This document shows positions 8,366 to 16,602 of a stretch of 40,122 bases of DNA, one piece after another. The notes beneath the pieces are model-generated. The model was not told where the DNA came from. It was given only the letters and a program-made list of their open reading frames with translations, and did no database searches. The translations under genes and the position numbers were made by a program. This DNA is from Rubrivivax sp. (GTDB taxonomy: Bacteria; Pseudomonadota; Gammaproteobacteria; Burkholderiales; Burkholderiaceae_C): assembly GCA_016790435.1 (NCBI GenBank), contig JAEUPE010000117.1, positions 1-40,122 of the forward strand, given 5' to 3'. The first letter of the stretch is position 1. Every line of letters begins with the position of its first letter.

Positions 8366-8428
8366 CAGATCGTTGGCGGGGCGCGAGCATCGTGAATCGA
8401 GCAGGCATTGTGAACACGGAGCCCGGGC

Positions 8429-8453
8429 GAGGGCAAGGCGGCGGCCTTGTCTC
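8429..8453 (-). terminator. GC-rich hairpin downstream of galM
   Basis: CAAGGC (8434-8439) pairs with GCCTTG (8444-8449) around a 4-nt loop, extended past a small internal loop by GAG/CTC (8429-8431 with 8451-8453). It begins about 15 nt after the galM stop on the minus strand. There is no T run after it, so intrinsic termination is uncertain. Confidence 0.35.
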
Positions 8454-8467
8454 GGTGGCCCGCGTGA

Positions 8468-9538
8468 TCAACCCGCGGTGCGGAAGCGGTGCAGGGTGCT
8501 GCTGCGGAAGATCTCGCCCGGACGCAACACCGTGGAGGGGAAGTCCGGCCGGTTGGGCGCGTCCGGGAAGTGCTGCGTTTCCAGGCACACCGCGTCACCG
8601 CGCCGATACGCGCAACCGCCGCGGCCCCGGAGCCGGCCATCGAGGAAGTTGCCCGAGTAGAACTGCAGGCCCGGCTCGGTCGTCTCGATGTCCATGCAGC
8701 GGCCCGAACCCGGATCCGCCAGCGTTGCGGCCCAGGCCAGGCCTTGCGGTCTGCTGCGGTCGAGCACGAAGCAATGGTCGTAGCCGCCGGCGAGGATCAG
8801 TTGTGGGTGATGGCCGTGGATGCGCGCGCCGATGGGTTGCGCTTCGCGGAAGTCGAACAGCGTGCCCGCCACCGTGGCCATGCCGCGCGGGATCAGCGCT
8901 GAGTCGACCTCGAGGTAGCGGCTCGACGCGAGCGCCAGCCGGTGGTCCATGGCCGTGCCGCCACCAGCGAGGTTGAAGTAACCGTGGTGGGTGAGATTCA
9001 CCACCGTGGGGCGGTTCGTCACGGCCCGGTAGTCGATGCGCCACGTGTCATCGGCGCCCAAGGCGTAGCGCACTTCGACGTCGAGGCGGCCAGGGAAGTG
9101 GCTGTCACCATCGGCGCTGGTCAGGCGCAGAAGGATGCCGGCCACTGCGTTGGCCGCGGGCGGAAGGGGTTCGATGTCCCACCAACGGCGGCCGAAGCCC
9201 TCCGCGCCGCCGTGCAGCGCATGCGGCCCGTCGTTCGGCACGAGCTGGTGCGCCTGGCCATCAAGCTCGAAGCGCGCGAGCGCGATGCGGTTCGCGTAGC
9301 GCCCCACCAGCGTGCCGAAGTGCGGGTGCGGCGCGACGTAGCCGGCCAGGCCGTCGAAGCCGAGCACGATGTTGGCGCTGCGGCCCTCGCGGTCGGGGCA
9401 CTCGATGGCGGTGACGACGCCGCCCCAGTTGATCGCCCGCAGCCGCAGGCCGTGCCCGTTGTCGAGCGTGTACTCCGCGACCTCGCGGCCGTCGGCCAGG
9501 CGGCCGAAGGGTCGCACGGTGACGCCGGCCGCGGCCAC
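8468..9538 (-). CDS. galM: Aldose 1-epimerase (mutarotase)
   Basis: Interconverts alpha and beta anomers of an aldose, feeding a sugar dehydrogenase that accepts one anomer. The 356-residue length is normal. Visible family motifs are GRYANRI (79-85), NDGPHALHGG with the substrate-binding histidine H106, LTHHGYFNL with the catalytic acid candidate H184/H185, and TTEPGLQFYSGNFLDG with the catalytic base E288. The start is GTG 9538, three nt after the stop of the SDR gene, so it is the last gene of the SBP1-ATPase1-permease1-SDR-galM operon and is probably translationally coupled. The transporter and dehydrogenase neighbours indicate a pyranose or furanose sugar entering oxidative catabolism; which sugar is not determinable from the sequence. 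Confidence 0.93.
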   Translation of the reverse strand: MAAAGVTVRPFGRLADGREVAEYTLDNGHGLRLRAINWGGVVTAIECPDREGRSANIVLGFDGLAGYVAPHPHFGTLVGRYANRIALARFELDGQAHQLVPNDGPHALHGGAEGFGRRWWDIEPLPPAANAVAGILLRLTSADGDSHFPGRLDVEVRYALGADDTWRIDYRAVTNRPTVVNLTHHGYFNLAGGGTAMDHRLALASSRYLEVDSALIPRGMATVAGTLFDFREAQPIGARIHGHHPQLILAGGYDHCFVLDRSRPQGLAWAATLADPGSGRCMDIETTEPGLQFYSGNFLDGRLRGRGGCAYRRGDAVCLETQHFPDAPNRPDFPSTVLRPGEIFRSSTLHRFRTAG

Positions 9539-9541
9539 GCT

Positions 9542-10309
9542 TCAGGTCCAGCCGCCGTCGACGACAAAGTCCTGCGCCGTGCACATCGCGCTGTCGTCGG
9601 CGGCCAGGAACAGGGCCATCGCCGCGATGTGCGCCGGCAGCAGCGGCTGGTTGATGCACTGGCCGCGGCGGATGTCCTCCCGGGCCTGGTCGTTCACCCA
9701 CAGCCGCAGCTGCTTGTCGGTCATCACCCAGCCGGGCACCAGCGTGTTGACGCGGATGTTGAAGGGGCCGAAGTCGCGCGCCAGGCTGCGCGTGAGGCCC
9801 TGGATCGCCGCCTTGGACGTGGTGTAGACGGGCATGCCGCCTTGCTTGAGCTTCCAGCTGATGGAGCCGAAATTGACGATCGAGCCACCGCCTGCGGCGC
9901 GCATGTCGCCCGCCACCTGCTTGGCGGCGAAGAACTGGTGCTTGAGATTGACTGCCACGCCGGCGTCCCAGCTGGCCGGGGTGGTTTCGTCGATCGTGTG
10001 GCGCTGGTCGTTCGCGGCGTTGTTGAGCAGCACGGTGAACGGGCCGACGCGACCGCGCAGCGTGTCGATGGCCGACTCGAGCGCCGCGATCTGCGTCAGG
10101 TCCGCCTCGACGAAGACGGGCGCATGCCGGGCGTCGGCGGAGGCCTTCGCCACGAGGGCCTGCGCCGCGCCGACGTCGATGTCGACGAAGCCCACGCGTG
10201 CACCCTGCGCGACGAAGCGCTCGACCAGGGTGGCACCGATGCCGCTGGCGCCGCCGGTGACCAGCACGGCGCGGTCCTGCAGGCTGGGGTAGCGGGCGTT
10301 CATGTTCAT
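9542..10309 (-). CDS. SDR-family sugar dehydrogenase
   Basis: NAD(P)-dependent short-chain dehydrogenase, 255 residues. Cofactor motif TGGASGIG is at 18-25, the structural NNAAN at 96-100, a catalytic serine in NFGSISW (S149 or S151), and YTTSK with Y162 and K166. FVDID after beta-2 places an aspartate where NAD-preferring SDRs bind the ribose hydroxyls, so NAD is the likelier cofactor. In this operon, between a CUT2 transporter and aldose 1-epimerase, it most plausibly oxidises the anomeric carbon of the imported sugar to a lactone, as known galactose, arabinose and fucose dehydrogenases of this family do. It lies 49 nt after permease1 and 3 nt before galM. The substrate is inferred from context only. 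Confidence 0.9.
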   Translation of the reverse strand: MNMNARYPSLQDRAVLVTGGASGIGATLVERFVAQGARVGFVDIDVGAAQALVAKASADARHAPVFVEADLTQIAALESAIDTLRGRVGPFTVLLNNAANDQRHTIDETTPASWDAGVAVNLKHQFFAAKQVAGDMRAAGGGSIVNFGSISWKLKQGGMPVYTTSKAAIQGLTRSLARDFGPFNIRVNTLVPGWVMTDKQLRLWVNDQAREDIRRGQCINQPLLPAHIAAMALFLAADDSAMCTAQDFVVDGGWT

Positions 10310-10358
10310 GGAGTGGTGACCTCGGGCATCGGGTTGGATCTCGGAGCGCGATCGGCCT

Positions 10359-11495
10359 TCAAGGCGAGGCCGCGGGCGCGCGTTCGGTGGGGGACGAAGC
10401 GGTCACAGAGGTCGTCTGGACGGCCGGGGAGGGCGCGGTTTGTGCCGCTGGTGCAGCTGATGCGGCGGGTGCGCCATCGGCGCGCGAGCGGCGGGCGAGC
10501 GAGCGCCGGCGGTACTCGGCGAACTGGCGGTCGGCCAACACGCCCAGCAGGATGACGGAGCCCATGACGGCGAAGTTCAGCGAGCTGGGGATGCCGAGCA
10601 GGTTGACCAGGTTCTGCAGCACCTGCAGCAGCACCGTGCCGAGCACCACGCCGAGCACCGAACCCTCGCCACCGCGCAGCGAAAAGCCGCCGAGCACCGC
10701 GGCCGCGATGGCGTACAGCTCGTAGAAGTTGCCATGCACGGCCGGCGAGATCGAGCGCGTGTACATCGCGAACAGCACCGCGCTCAGCGCCGTGAGCCCG
10801 CAGCAGATGACGTAAGCCGCCACGGTCGTGCGGCCGGTGGCGATGCCCGAGTAGCGGGCCGCCTCCTCGTTCTTGCCAATGGCGAAGAGGTAGCGGCCGA
10901 GCACCGAGTGGTGCAGCACGACGCCCGCAACGACGGTGACGACGGCCAGCGCGATCAGCGTGTGCGGCACCGCGATCGTCGGCCCCTCGTGCCCGAGCAG
11001 GCGCGCCAGCGGCGCGAAGATCTCCGAGCGCCCCGCCGTGAGCCACTCCAGTGTCGGGAAGCTGGCGCCGAACCCGAAGCCGACCGTGGCGTCCTCGGTG
11101 TAGTAGCGCGCCGCGCCGCGGTAGATGAGCAGCGCGCACAGCGTCACGACGAAGGGCTGCAGGCCCACCTTGGCCACCAGCGTGCCGTGCAGCAGGCCCA
11201 TCAGCATGCCCGCGCCGACGACGAGGGCCAGCGCCAGCAGCCAGTGCACCTCCTGGTTGGCGATGAGGTCGATGAACAGCACGCCGAGCAGCGCCACCAC
11301 CGCGCCCACCGAGAGCTCGATGCCACACACGAGGATGACGAAGGCCTGCGCGATGGCGATGATGCCGAACATGCCGATCTGGTTGGCCGTGTTCGAGAGG
11401 TTCGCCGGCAGCAGGAAGCGCGGGTTGATGACGGCGACGATCGTGCCGACGACGAGGATCAGCACGAGCAGGCCGATGTCCTTCTTGAAGATCAC
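10359..11495 (-). CDS. CUT2 sugar ABC transporter permease (system 1)
   Basis: Inner-membrane subunit of the RbsC/XylH/AraH type (BPD_transp_2 family), 378 residues with about 8-10 hydrophobic helices. The family hallmark GIELSVGAVVALLG is followed by the loop GNEEAA-type sequence GKNEEAARYSGIATGRT, which contacts the ATPase. The GTG start overlaps the ATPase1 stop as GTGA; the frame is open further upstream but only in the shadow of the ATPase gene. After the last helix and AEYRRRSLARRSR comes an unusual tail of about 45 residues rich in Ala, Pro, Ser and Thr, absent from typical members. It probably forms a homodimer in the membrane and works with ATPase1 and SBP1. Confidence 0.93.
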   Translation of the reverse strand: MIFKKDIGLLVLILVVGTIVAVINPRFLLPANLSNTANQIGMFGIIAIAQAFVILVCGIELSVGAVVALLGVLFIDLIANQEVHWLLALALVVGAGMLMGLLHGTLVAKVGLQPFVVTLCALLIYRGAARYYTEDATVGFGFGASFPTLEWLTAGRSEIFAPLARLLGHEGPTIAVPHTLIALAVVTVVAGVVLHHSVLGRYLFAIGKNEEAARYSGIATGRTTVAAYVICCGLTALSAVLFAMYTRSISPAVHGNFYELYAIAAAVLGGFSLRGGEGSVLGVVLGTVLLQVLQNLVNLLGIPSSLNFAVMGSVILLGVLADRQFAEYRRRSLARRSRADGAPAASAAPAAQTAPSPAVQTTSVTASSPTERAPAASP

Positions 11496-13057
11496 GCCGC
11501 CTTCTCCACCACCTGCGCCTGCCGCGGCTGCGACGCCGGCGTGCCGGCGCCGAGGCCGACGGCCAGGCGCAGCACGTTCTGCTCGCTGAACTGCGGCCGC
11601 TCGAGCCAGCCGCCGATGCCACCTTCGTGCATCACGGCCAAGCGGTCGCAAACGCCGATCACCTCCTCCATGTCGGAGGAGATCATCAGGATGGCCACGC
11701 CTTCGTCGGCCAGCCGGCGCAGCAGGTCGTAGACGTCGTTCTTGCTGCCGACGTCGATGCCGCGCGTCGGCTCGTCCAGCACGATGACGCGCGGCGCCAT
11801 CGACAGCCACTTCGCCAGCACCACCTTCTGCTGGTTGCCGCCGGACAGCACGCCGGCGGCGGTGCCGACGTCGGGCACGCGGATGCCGAGTTGTTCGCGC
11901 TGGTGTTGCGCGGCCTCGCGCTCGGCCGCCTTCGACACCAGCAGCAGCCGCGCGTGGGCGCGCAGGCTGGGCAGCGAGATGTTCTCGGCCACCGACAGGT
12001 CCAGCAGCAGACCGGAGAGCTTGCGGTCCTCCGGCACGAGCGCCAGGCCGGCCTCGATGGCGGCGCGCGGACGGCCGGGCTCGACCGTCTTGCCGCTCAC
12101 GCGCACGCGGCCCGAGAGCAGCTGGTCGATGCCGAACAGCGCGCGCGCCAGCTCGGTGCGACCCGAGCCGACCAGGCCGGCCAGGCCCACGATCTCGCCC
12201 TCGCGCACCACGAGGTCGACGCTGCGGGCCGGCTTGGCGGCCGTGCGGGCTTGCACCACCTCCAGCGCCGGCGCGCCCGGCGCGCGGGCCGGTGCGCGGT
12301 ACAGGCCCTGGAGGTCGCGCCCGATCATCAGGCGGATCATCGAGCCGTGGTCGATGCGCTCGCGCGGCAGCTCGCCGGCCACGCGCCCGTCGCGCAGCAC
12401 GACGACGCGCGCCGCGCAGCGCTCCACCTCGGTCAGCCGGTGCGAGATGAAGATCACCGCCACGCCGTCGGTGCGCAGGGCCTCGATCACGCGCAACAGG
12501 CGTTCGGTCTCCGAAAGCGTCAGGCTGGACGTCGGCTCGTCCATGATCACCAGCCGCGCCTGCAGCGACAGCGCCTTGGCGATCTCCACCAACTGCCGCT
12601 GGGCCAGCGAGAGGTCCGCCACGGGCGTGCCGGGCCCGAAGTCGCAACCCAGGCGCTCGAGCAGCGGCTGCACGCGTGCATGCATCGCGCGCGTGTCCAC
12701 GAGCCTCAGGAAGCCGCCGCGCAGCGGCTCGCGGCCGATGAGCACGTTGGCCGCCACGTCCAGGTTGTCGAACAGGTTGAGTTCCTGGTGCACGAAGGCG
12801 ATGCCGGCGGCCAGCGCGCCGGCGACGGTGAGTCGCGCGTGCTCTGCGCCATCCAGGCGGATCACGCCCGAGTCCGGCGCGACGACGCCGCCGAGCACCT
12901 TCATCAGCGTCGACTTGCCGGCACCGTTCTCGCCGACGAGGCCGATGACCTCGCCGGCGCCCACCGCGAGGTCAACGCCGGCGAGCGCGACGACCCCGGG
13001 GTAGCGCTTGCCGATGCCGACGAGCTCGAGGAACGGGGGCGGGAACGGGGGCGGCAT
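11492..13057 (-). CDS. CUT2 sugar ABC transporter, double ATP-binding subunit (system 1)
   Basis: RbsA/MglA/XylG-type ATPase of 521 residues with two nucleotide-binding halves. The first half has an intact Walker A (GENGAGKST), signature LSLAQRQ and Walker B LVIMDEPTSS. The second has the degenerate P-loop normal for this family (GLVGSGRTEL), signature LSGGNQQK and Walker B VIVLDEPTRGIDVGS. All key residues for ATP hydrolysis in the first site are present. The start at 13057 gives a proline-rich leader (PPPFPPPF) with no obvious ribosome site, 21 nt after SBP1. It overlaps permease1 by four nt. Compare ATPase2 at 16603, which lacks the first-site lysine. Confidence 0.95.
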   Translation of the reverse strand: MPPPFPPPFLELVGIGKRYPGVVALAGVDLAVGAGEVIGLVGENGAGKSTLMKVLGGVVAPDSGVIRLDGAEHARLTVAGALAAGIAFVHQELNLFDNLDVAANVLIGREPLRGGFLRLVDTRAMHARVQPLLERLGCDFGPGTPVADLSLAQRQLVEIAKALSLQARLVIMDEPTSSLTLSETERLLRVIEALRTDGVAVIFISHRLTEVERCAARVVVLRDGRVAGELPRERIDHGSMIRLMIGRDLQGLYRAPARAPGAPALEVVQARTAAKPARSVDLVVREGEIVGLAGLVGSGRTELARALFGIDQLLSGRVRVSGKTVEPGRPRAAIEAGLALVPEDRKLSGLLLDLSVAENISLPSLRAHARLLLVSKAAEREAAQHQREQLGIRVPDVGTAAGVLSGGNQQKVVLAKWLSMAPRVIVLDEPTRGIDVGSKNDVYDLLRRLADEGVAILMISSDMEEVIGVCDRLAVMHEGGIGGWLERPQFSEQNVLRLAVGLGAGTPASQPRQAQVVEKAA

Positions 13058-13078
13058 GCGACGTTTGTGCCGGCAGCC

Positions 13079-14071
13079 TCACTTGCCCATCATCGCCTTC
13101 AGGTCCTTGGTGAAGGCATCGACGTTCGACTTGTCGACCACCTTGCCGGGCACGATGATGACGCCGTTCTTCGGCACGCCGGCCTTGTTGCCCTCGAGGT
13201 AGGCGGCCATCAGCTTCATGCCGCGGTAGCCCCACTCGAAAGGCTGCTGCACGACGGTGCCGGCAATGGTGCCCTCCTTGACGCCGCCCAGTGTGATGGG
13301 GTCCTCGTCGAAGCCGATGACCTTGATCTTGCCGAGCTTGCCGGTCTCCTTCAGCACCTCGTAGATGCGCGGCGTGTTGTAGGAGTAGAAGCCGACCATG
13401 CAGGCGATGTCGGGGTTGGCCGCGAGCGCGTCCTCGACGTTGCGCTTGGCCCGGCCCTGGTCGATCTCGTCGCCGCGCACGTCGACGAGTTCGACCTTGG
13501 AGCCCTTGATCGTCGCGCGCACACCTTCGATGCGCTCGCGAGCGTTGTCGGCCCCGGGCAGGCCGACGAAGCCGATGCACTTGCCGCCCTGCGGCAGCGC
13601 CTTGAGCATCAGCTTGCCGGCGTCCTTGCCGAGCTCGACGTTCGACGAGCCGATGTAGCCCACGCGCTTGGACTGCGGTGCGTCGGAGTCGGTGGTGAAC
13701 AGGAGCGTCTGGCTGGCCACCTTGTCCAGGCCGGGAGTCTGGTTCTTCGGGTCCACCGCGCTCACCATGATGCCGGCGGCACCGGCCGCGACCAGGTCCT
13801 CCATCACGCGTTGCTGGGCCGCCGCGGCGGCCTGCTCGGGGTAGCGGAACTGCAAGGTGTACTTCGGCAACTCGCCCTGGGCCTTCTTGACGCCGGCCTC
13901 GGCGATCTTCCAGAAGTCCGAGGCACCGTTGACGACGAAGACCAGCGTCTTCTTCGGCTGCGCGGTGGCCACCCCGGCGGTGCCTGCGGCCAGGGCGAGG
14001 GCCGCCGCGACGGCCAGGGCCAGGCGCGTGGCCTGACGCGTGGGGGGCAGGGAATTCCAACGAATGCTCAT
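13079..14071 (-). CDS. Periplasmic sugar-binding protein (system 1)
   Basis: Type-1 periplasmic binding protein of the ribose/xylose group, 330 residues, first gene of the minus-strand operon. A twin-R-containing leader and hydrophobic stretch precede a likely signal-peptidase site VATA|QPKK after residue 37. The mature protein begins with the usual strand TLVFVVNGASDFWK and contains the hinge and ligand-cleft segments AAGAAGIMVSAVDPKNQTP, GFVGLPGADNARER, MVGFYSYNTP and VIGFDEDPITL. A LacI-type operator (14193-14208) overlaps the predicted transcription start about 130 nt upstream. It delivers the substrate to permease1/ATPase1. The ligand is unknown; the family binds pentoses, hexoses and their derivatives. 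Confidence 0.93.
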   Translation of the reverse strand: MSIRWNSLPPTRQATRLALAVAAALALAAGTAGVATAQPKKTLVFVVNGASDFWKIAEAGVKKAQGELPKYTLQFRYPEQAAAAAQQRVMEDLVAAGAAGIMVSAVDPKNQTPGLDKVASQTLLFTTDSDAPQSKRVGYIGSSNVELGKDAGKLMLKALPQGGKCIGFVGLPGADNARERIEGVRATIKGSKVELVDVRGDEIDQGRAKRNVEDALAANPDIACMVGFYSYNTPRIYEVLKETGKLGKIKVIGFDEDPITLGGVKEGTIAGTVVQQPFEWGYRGMKLMAAYLEGNKAGVPKNGVIIVPGKVVDKSNVDAFTKDLKAMMGK

Positions 14072-14192
14072 GGCCGGGTTCTCCTCGTTGATGACCCGAG
14101 CAGGCGGCCTGCCTGCGAGGTGCGGGTGCGATCGGCCGGCGCCGCGGAGCGCGCCTGGGTGGCTGACCGAGGATGCGATTGAGCCCGAGAAA

Positions 14193-14208
14193 TGAGGTAC
14201 GCACCTCA
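14193..14208. promoter_or_regulatory. LacI-type operator upstream of SBP1 operon
   Basis: TGAGGTACGCACCTCA: 6-bp inverted arms around a central CG-containing core, the usual layout for LacI-family operators. On the minus strand a -10-like TATAGAT (14217-14211) lies just upstream, placing the predicted start near 14205, within the operator. That geometry predicts repression. No convincing -35 is seen. Related copies are at 14250, 24190 and 25298. Confidence 0.75.
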
Positions 14209-14249
14209 GGATCTATACCAATAGGCGCGGCCTTCGGCGCGGGGCCCAA

Positions 14250-14265
14250 TGAGGTCCGTACTTAG
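14250..14265. promoter_or_regulatory. Degenerate LacI-type operator upstream of epimerase gene
   Basis: TGAGGTCCGTACTTAG: the left arm matches the consensus and the right arm differs at several positions. Read on the minus strand it keeps ACCTCATT, shared by all four copies. It lies 50-65 nt before ATG 14315. Its position argues against starting the epimerase gene at the ATG at 14249. Confidence 0.55.
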
Positions 14266-14314
14266 TCGCGCCCTCGGCCCGGTGACCGCCGGTGTGCCGT
14301 GGTGCGCATCGCCC

Positions 14315-15313
14315 ATGCGTTCAAGCTCCGATCCGCTGCTGCTCGTCACCGGCGCCACCGGCAAGGTGGGGCGGGCGTTCGTGGCCGCGTTCCTGCACGA
14401 CGCGCGTTTCACGGACTGGCGCGTGCGCGAGTTCCGGCACCTGCGCGGCGGCCCGGAACGCGCCCGCGTGGAATCGGTCGCCGGCGCGATCCAGGACCGC
14501 GGGGACGTCATGCATGCGCTCGAAGGCGTGACGCACGTGCTGCACCTCGCCACCAGCAAGGAGACGCCGGAAGACGCCATGGATGTGGCGGTGAAGGGGC
14601 TCTTCTGGCTGCTGGAGGGCTGCCGCGCGAGCCCGGATTTCCGCCAGTTCATCCTCGTCGGCGGCGACGCGGCGGTCGGCCACTTCCACTATCCGCATCC
14701 GGTGCCGGTGGTGGAGAGCCAGCCGCCGAGCGCCTACCCGGGCTGCTACGCGCTGTCGAAGGTGCTCGAGGAGACGATGCTGCAGCAGTACCAGATCCAG
14801 TACGGGCTGAACGGCTGCTGCCTGCGCGCGCCCTGGATCCTGGAGAAGGACGACCTGCGCTTCCACCTGAGCTTCGGTCCCGACGTGTTCGGCGAGCCGC
14901 GCTGGTGCGACCTCGTGGGCAGCGAGGCCGCTGCGGAGCACGCCGCGCGCGGCGCCGTGCCCGTGCTGCTGGACGCCGACGGTGCACCGGTGCTGCGCAA
15001 CTTCGTGCATGTGAAAGACCTCGTCGCGGCACTCCTCGCGGCCATCGACCATCCGCGCGCGCGCCACCAGCTGATGAACATCGGCATGGACGAGCCGGTG
15101 GATTACGGCCGGCTCGGCGAGCACCTGCACCGCACGCGGGGCCTGCCCCTGGTGCCGATCCGCGACCGCTTCCACTCGACCTGGCTGGACAACAGCAAGG
15201 CGAAGTTCCTGCTCGGCTGGCGCCCGCGGTACGACCTGGCGCGGCTGGCCGACGAGGCCTGGGAGTACCAGCGCAGCGCGGACGATCCGCGCCGCATCTG
15301 GTACCCGGGCTGA
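14315..15313 (+). CDS. NAD-dependent epimerase/dehydratase family protein
   Basis: Extended-SDR enzyme of 332 residues. The Rossmann motif is VTGATGKVG near the N-terminus, and the catalytic pair is in YALSK (Y-x3-K). A substrate-domain segment VHVKDLVAALLAAI, normal for sugar-nucleotide or uronate/aldose-acting members, is also present. The product could be a sugar 4-epimer or, as in uronate and hydroxysteroid-like dehydrogenases, an oxidised sugar; the sequence does not decide. I chose ATG 14315 because the protein then begins immediately before the first beta-strand and the operator at 14250-14265 stays outside the gene. ATG 14249 would add 22 residues of unlikely composition. It is the first gene of a plus-strand unit leading into transporter system 2. 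Confidence 0.85.
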   Translation: MRSSSDPLLLVTGATGKVGRAFVAAFLHDARFTDWRVREFRHLRGGPERARVESVAGAIQDRGDVMHALEGVTHVLHLATSKETPEDAMDVAVKGLFWLLEGCRASPDFRQFILVGGDAAVGHFHYPHPVPVVESQPPSAYPGCYALSKVLEETMLQQYQIQYGLNGCCLRAPWILEKDDLRFHLSFGPDVFGEPRWCDLVGSEAAAEHAARGAVPVLLDADGAPVLRNFVHVKDLVAALLAAIDHPRARHQLMNIGMDEPVDYGRLGEHLHRTRGLPLVPIRDRFHSTWLDNSKAKFLLGWRPRYDLARLADEAWEYQRSADDPRRIWYPG

Positions 15314-15407
15314 ACGTGCCTGTGCCCGCCATGGCCCTGCCGATGCGCGCGCTGCGCGATGCCCCTGCGGCGGCCCCTGCGCCGTGTTCACACCCCAAGG
15401 AGACAAC

Positions 15408-16526
15408 ATGAGACTTTCCCGCATCTCGTTCGCCCTGGCCGGGCTCATGGCCGCCGGCGCCGCGCTCACCGCCCCGCCGAAGGTGGTCACGGCGCCCGTG
15501 GCCGAGCCCGGCTGCTTCACGCCCTGGTCGGCAAGCACCAAGTCGTTCCAGTACCCGGCGAAGAAGGGTCCGTACCGGATCGCGCTGGCCAACGGCTACA
15601 TCGCCAACACCTGGCGCATCCAGATGATCAAGACGGCCAAGGCCTACGCGGCCCAGCCGGGCGTCGCGGCCAAGCTGAAGGAGTTCAAGGTCGTGTCCAC
15701 CGGCGAGGACGTGGCCGCGCAGATCGCCGCGATCAACAACTTCATCGACTCAGGCTACGACGCGATCGTCGTCAACGCGCAGAACCCGGCCGCCTTCCGG
15801 CCGGTGATCAAGCGCGCCAACGATGCCGGCGTGGTGCTGGTGGCCTTCGACAACATCCTCGACACCGAGGAGGCGATCAACGTCAACGTCGACCAGAAGG
15901 GCCTGGGCATGTACTGGGCCGACTGGTTGATCAAGCACGTGCCCAACGGTGGCAAGGTGCTGGAGGTGCGCGGCGTGTCCGGCACCTCGGTGGACCGCGA
16001 CCGCCACGACGGCCTGCACGAGGTGCTCAAGCGGTCGGGCAAGAAGTGGGACGTCGTCGAGGTGATCGGCAAGTGGGACGATCCCACCGCCCAGAAGGTG
16101 ACGGCCGACGCGATCGCCGTGCACAAGAAGTTCGACGCCATCGCGGCGCAGGGTGGCGACACCGGCATCGTGCAGGCGATGCTCGACGCCAAGCATCCGT
16201 TCGTGCCGTTCGGCGGTGAGACCGAGAACGGCTTTCGCAAGTTCTGCGCGAAGCACGGCGCCCAGGGTTTGAAGTGCGCCTCGGCCGGCACCGGCCCGGC
16301 CCAGGTGGCGGTGGCGTTGAAGGTCGCGATCGCGGCGCTGGAGGGCAAGGTGCTGCCGCAGGCCATCAAGCTGCCGCTGGCCAAGGCCGAGCACCCGAAC
16401 CTGAAGGACGGCAACGACTTCTACGCCGGGCAGTCCGACAACTTCTTCGTCGGCAACTCCTTCCCCACCTGCGGCATCAACTTCTCGGCGCAGGAGATCA
16501 TGGGGCAGACTGAAGCCAACAAGTAG
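15408..16526 (+). CDS. Periplasmic sugar-binding protein (system 2)
   Basis: Type-1 periplasmic binding protein, 372 residues, with signal peptide MRLSRISFALAGLMAAGAAL-TA and a strong ribosome site (AAGGAG, 15397-15402) before ATG 15408. The fold starts at YRIALANGYIANTWRIQMIKTA; the cleft segments are DAIVVNAQNPAAFRPVI, LVAFDNILDTEEA and AAQGGDTGIVQAMLDA. Four cysteines in the mature part (PGCFTPW, KFCAKHG, LKCAS, PTCGINF) suggest one or two disulfides, more than most family members have. It is longer than SBP1 and SBP3. It should feed permeases 2a/2b, energised by ATPase2. The ligand is unknown. Confidence 0.92.
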   Translation: MRLSRISFALAGLMAAGAALTAPPKVVTAPVAEPGCFTPWSASTKSFQYPAKKGPYRIALANGYIANTWRIQMIKTAKAYAAQPGVAAKLKEFKVVSTGEDVAAQIAAINNFIDSGYDAIVVNAQNPAAFRPVIKRANDAGVVLVAFDNILDTEEAINVNVDQKGLGMYWADWLIKHVPNGGKVLEVRGVSGTSVDRDRHDGLHEVLKRSGKKWDVVEVIGKWDDPTAQKVTADAIAVHKKFDAIAAQGGDTGIVQAMLDAKHPFVPFGGETENGFRKFCAKHGAQGLKCASAGTGPAQVAVALKVAIAALEGKVLPQAIKLPLAKAEHPNLKDGNDFYAGQSDNFFVGNSFPTCGINFSAQEIMGQTEANK

Positions 16527-16602
16527 CCGTGCACAGCCGCCGCCGCGCCATCCGCCACGCGCCTCGCATCCAGGCCTCGCACCTTCGCCCGGGTCGACCC
16601 GC

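Noticed and set aside
8213-8470. galM TGA as a second selenocysteine codon, because the frame stays open after it into the 51-residue frame
   Set aside because: GalM is already full length with all catalytic residues, the downstream translation looks random until the small frame, and there is no redox context.
11627-14182. 851-codon plus-strand frame opposite ATPase1 and SBP1
   Set aside because: It overlaps two well-supported genes on the other strand and the sequence is low-complexity H/D/R/A with no motif; a codon-bias shadow.
14249-14314. N-terminal extension of the epimerase gene from ATG 14249
   Set aside because: That ATG overlaps an operator copy, the extra 22 residues do not resemble the family, and ATG 14315 begins just before the Rossmann strand.
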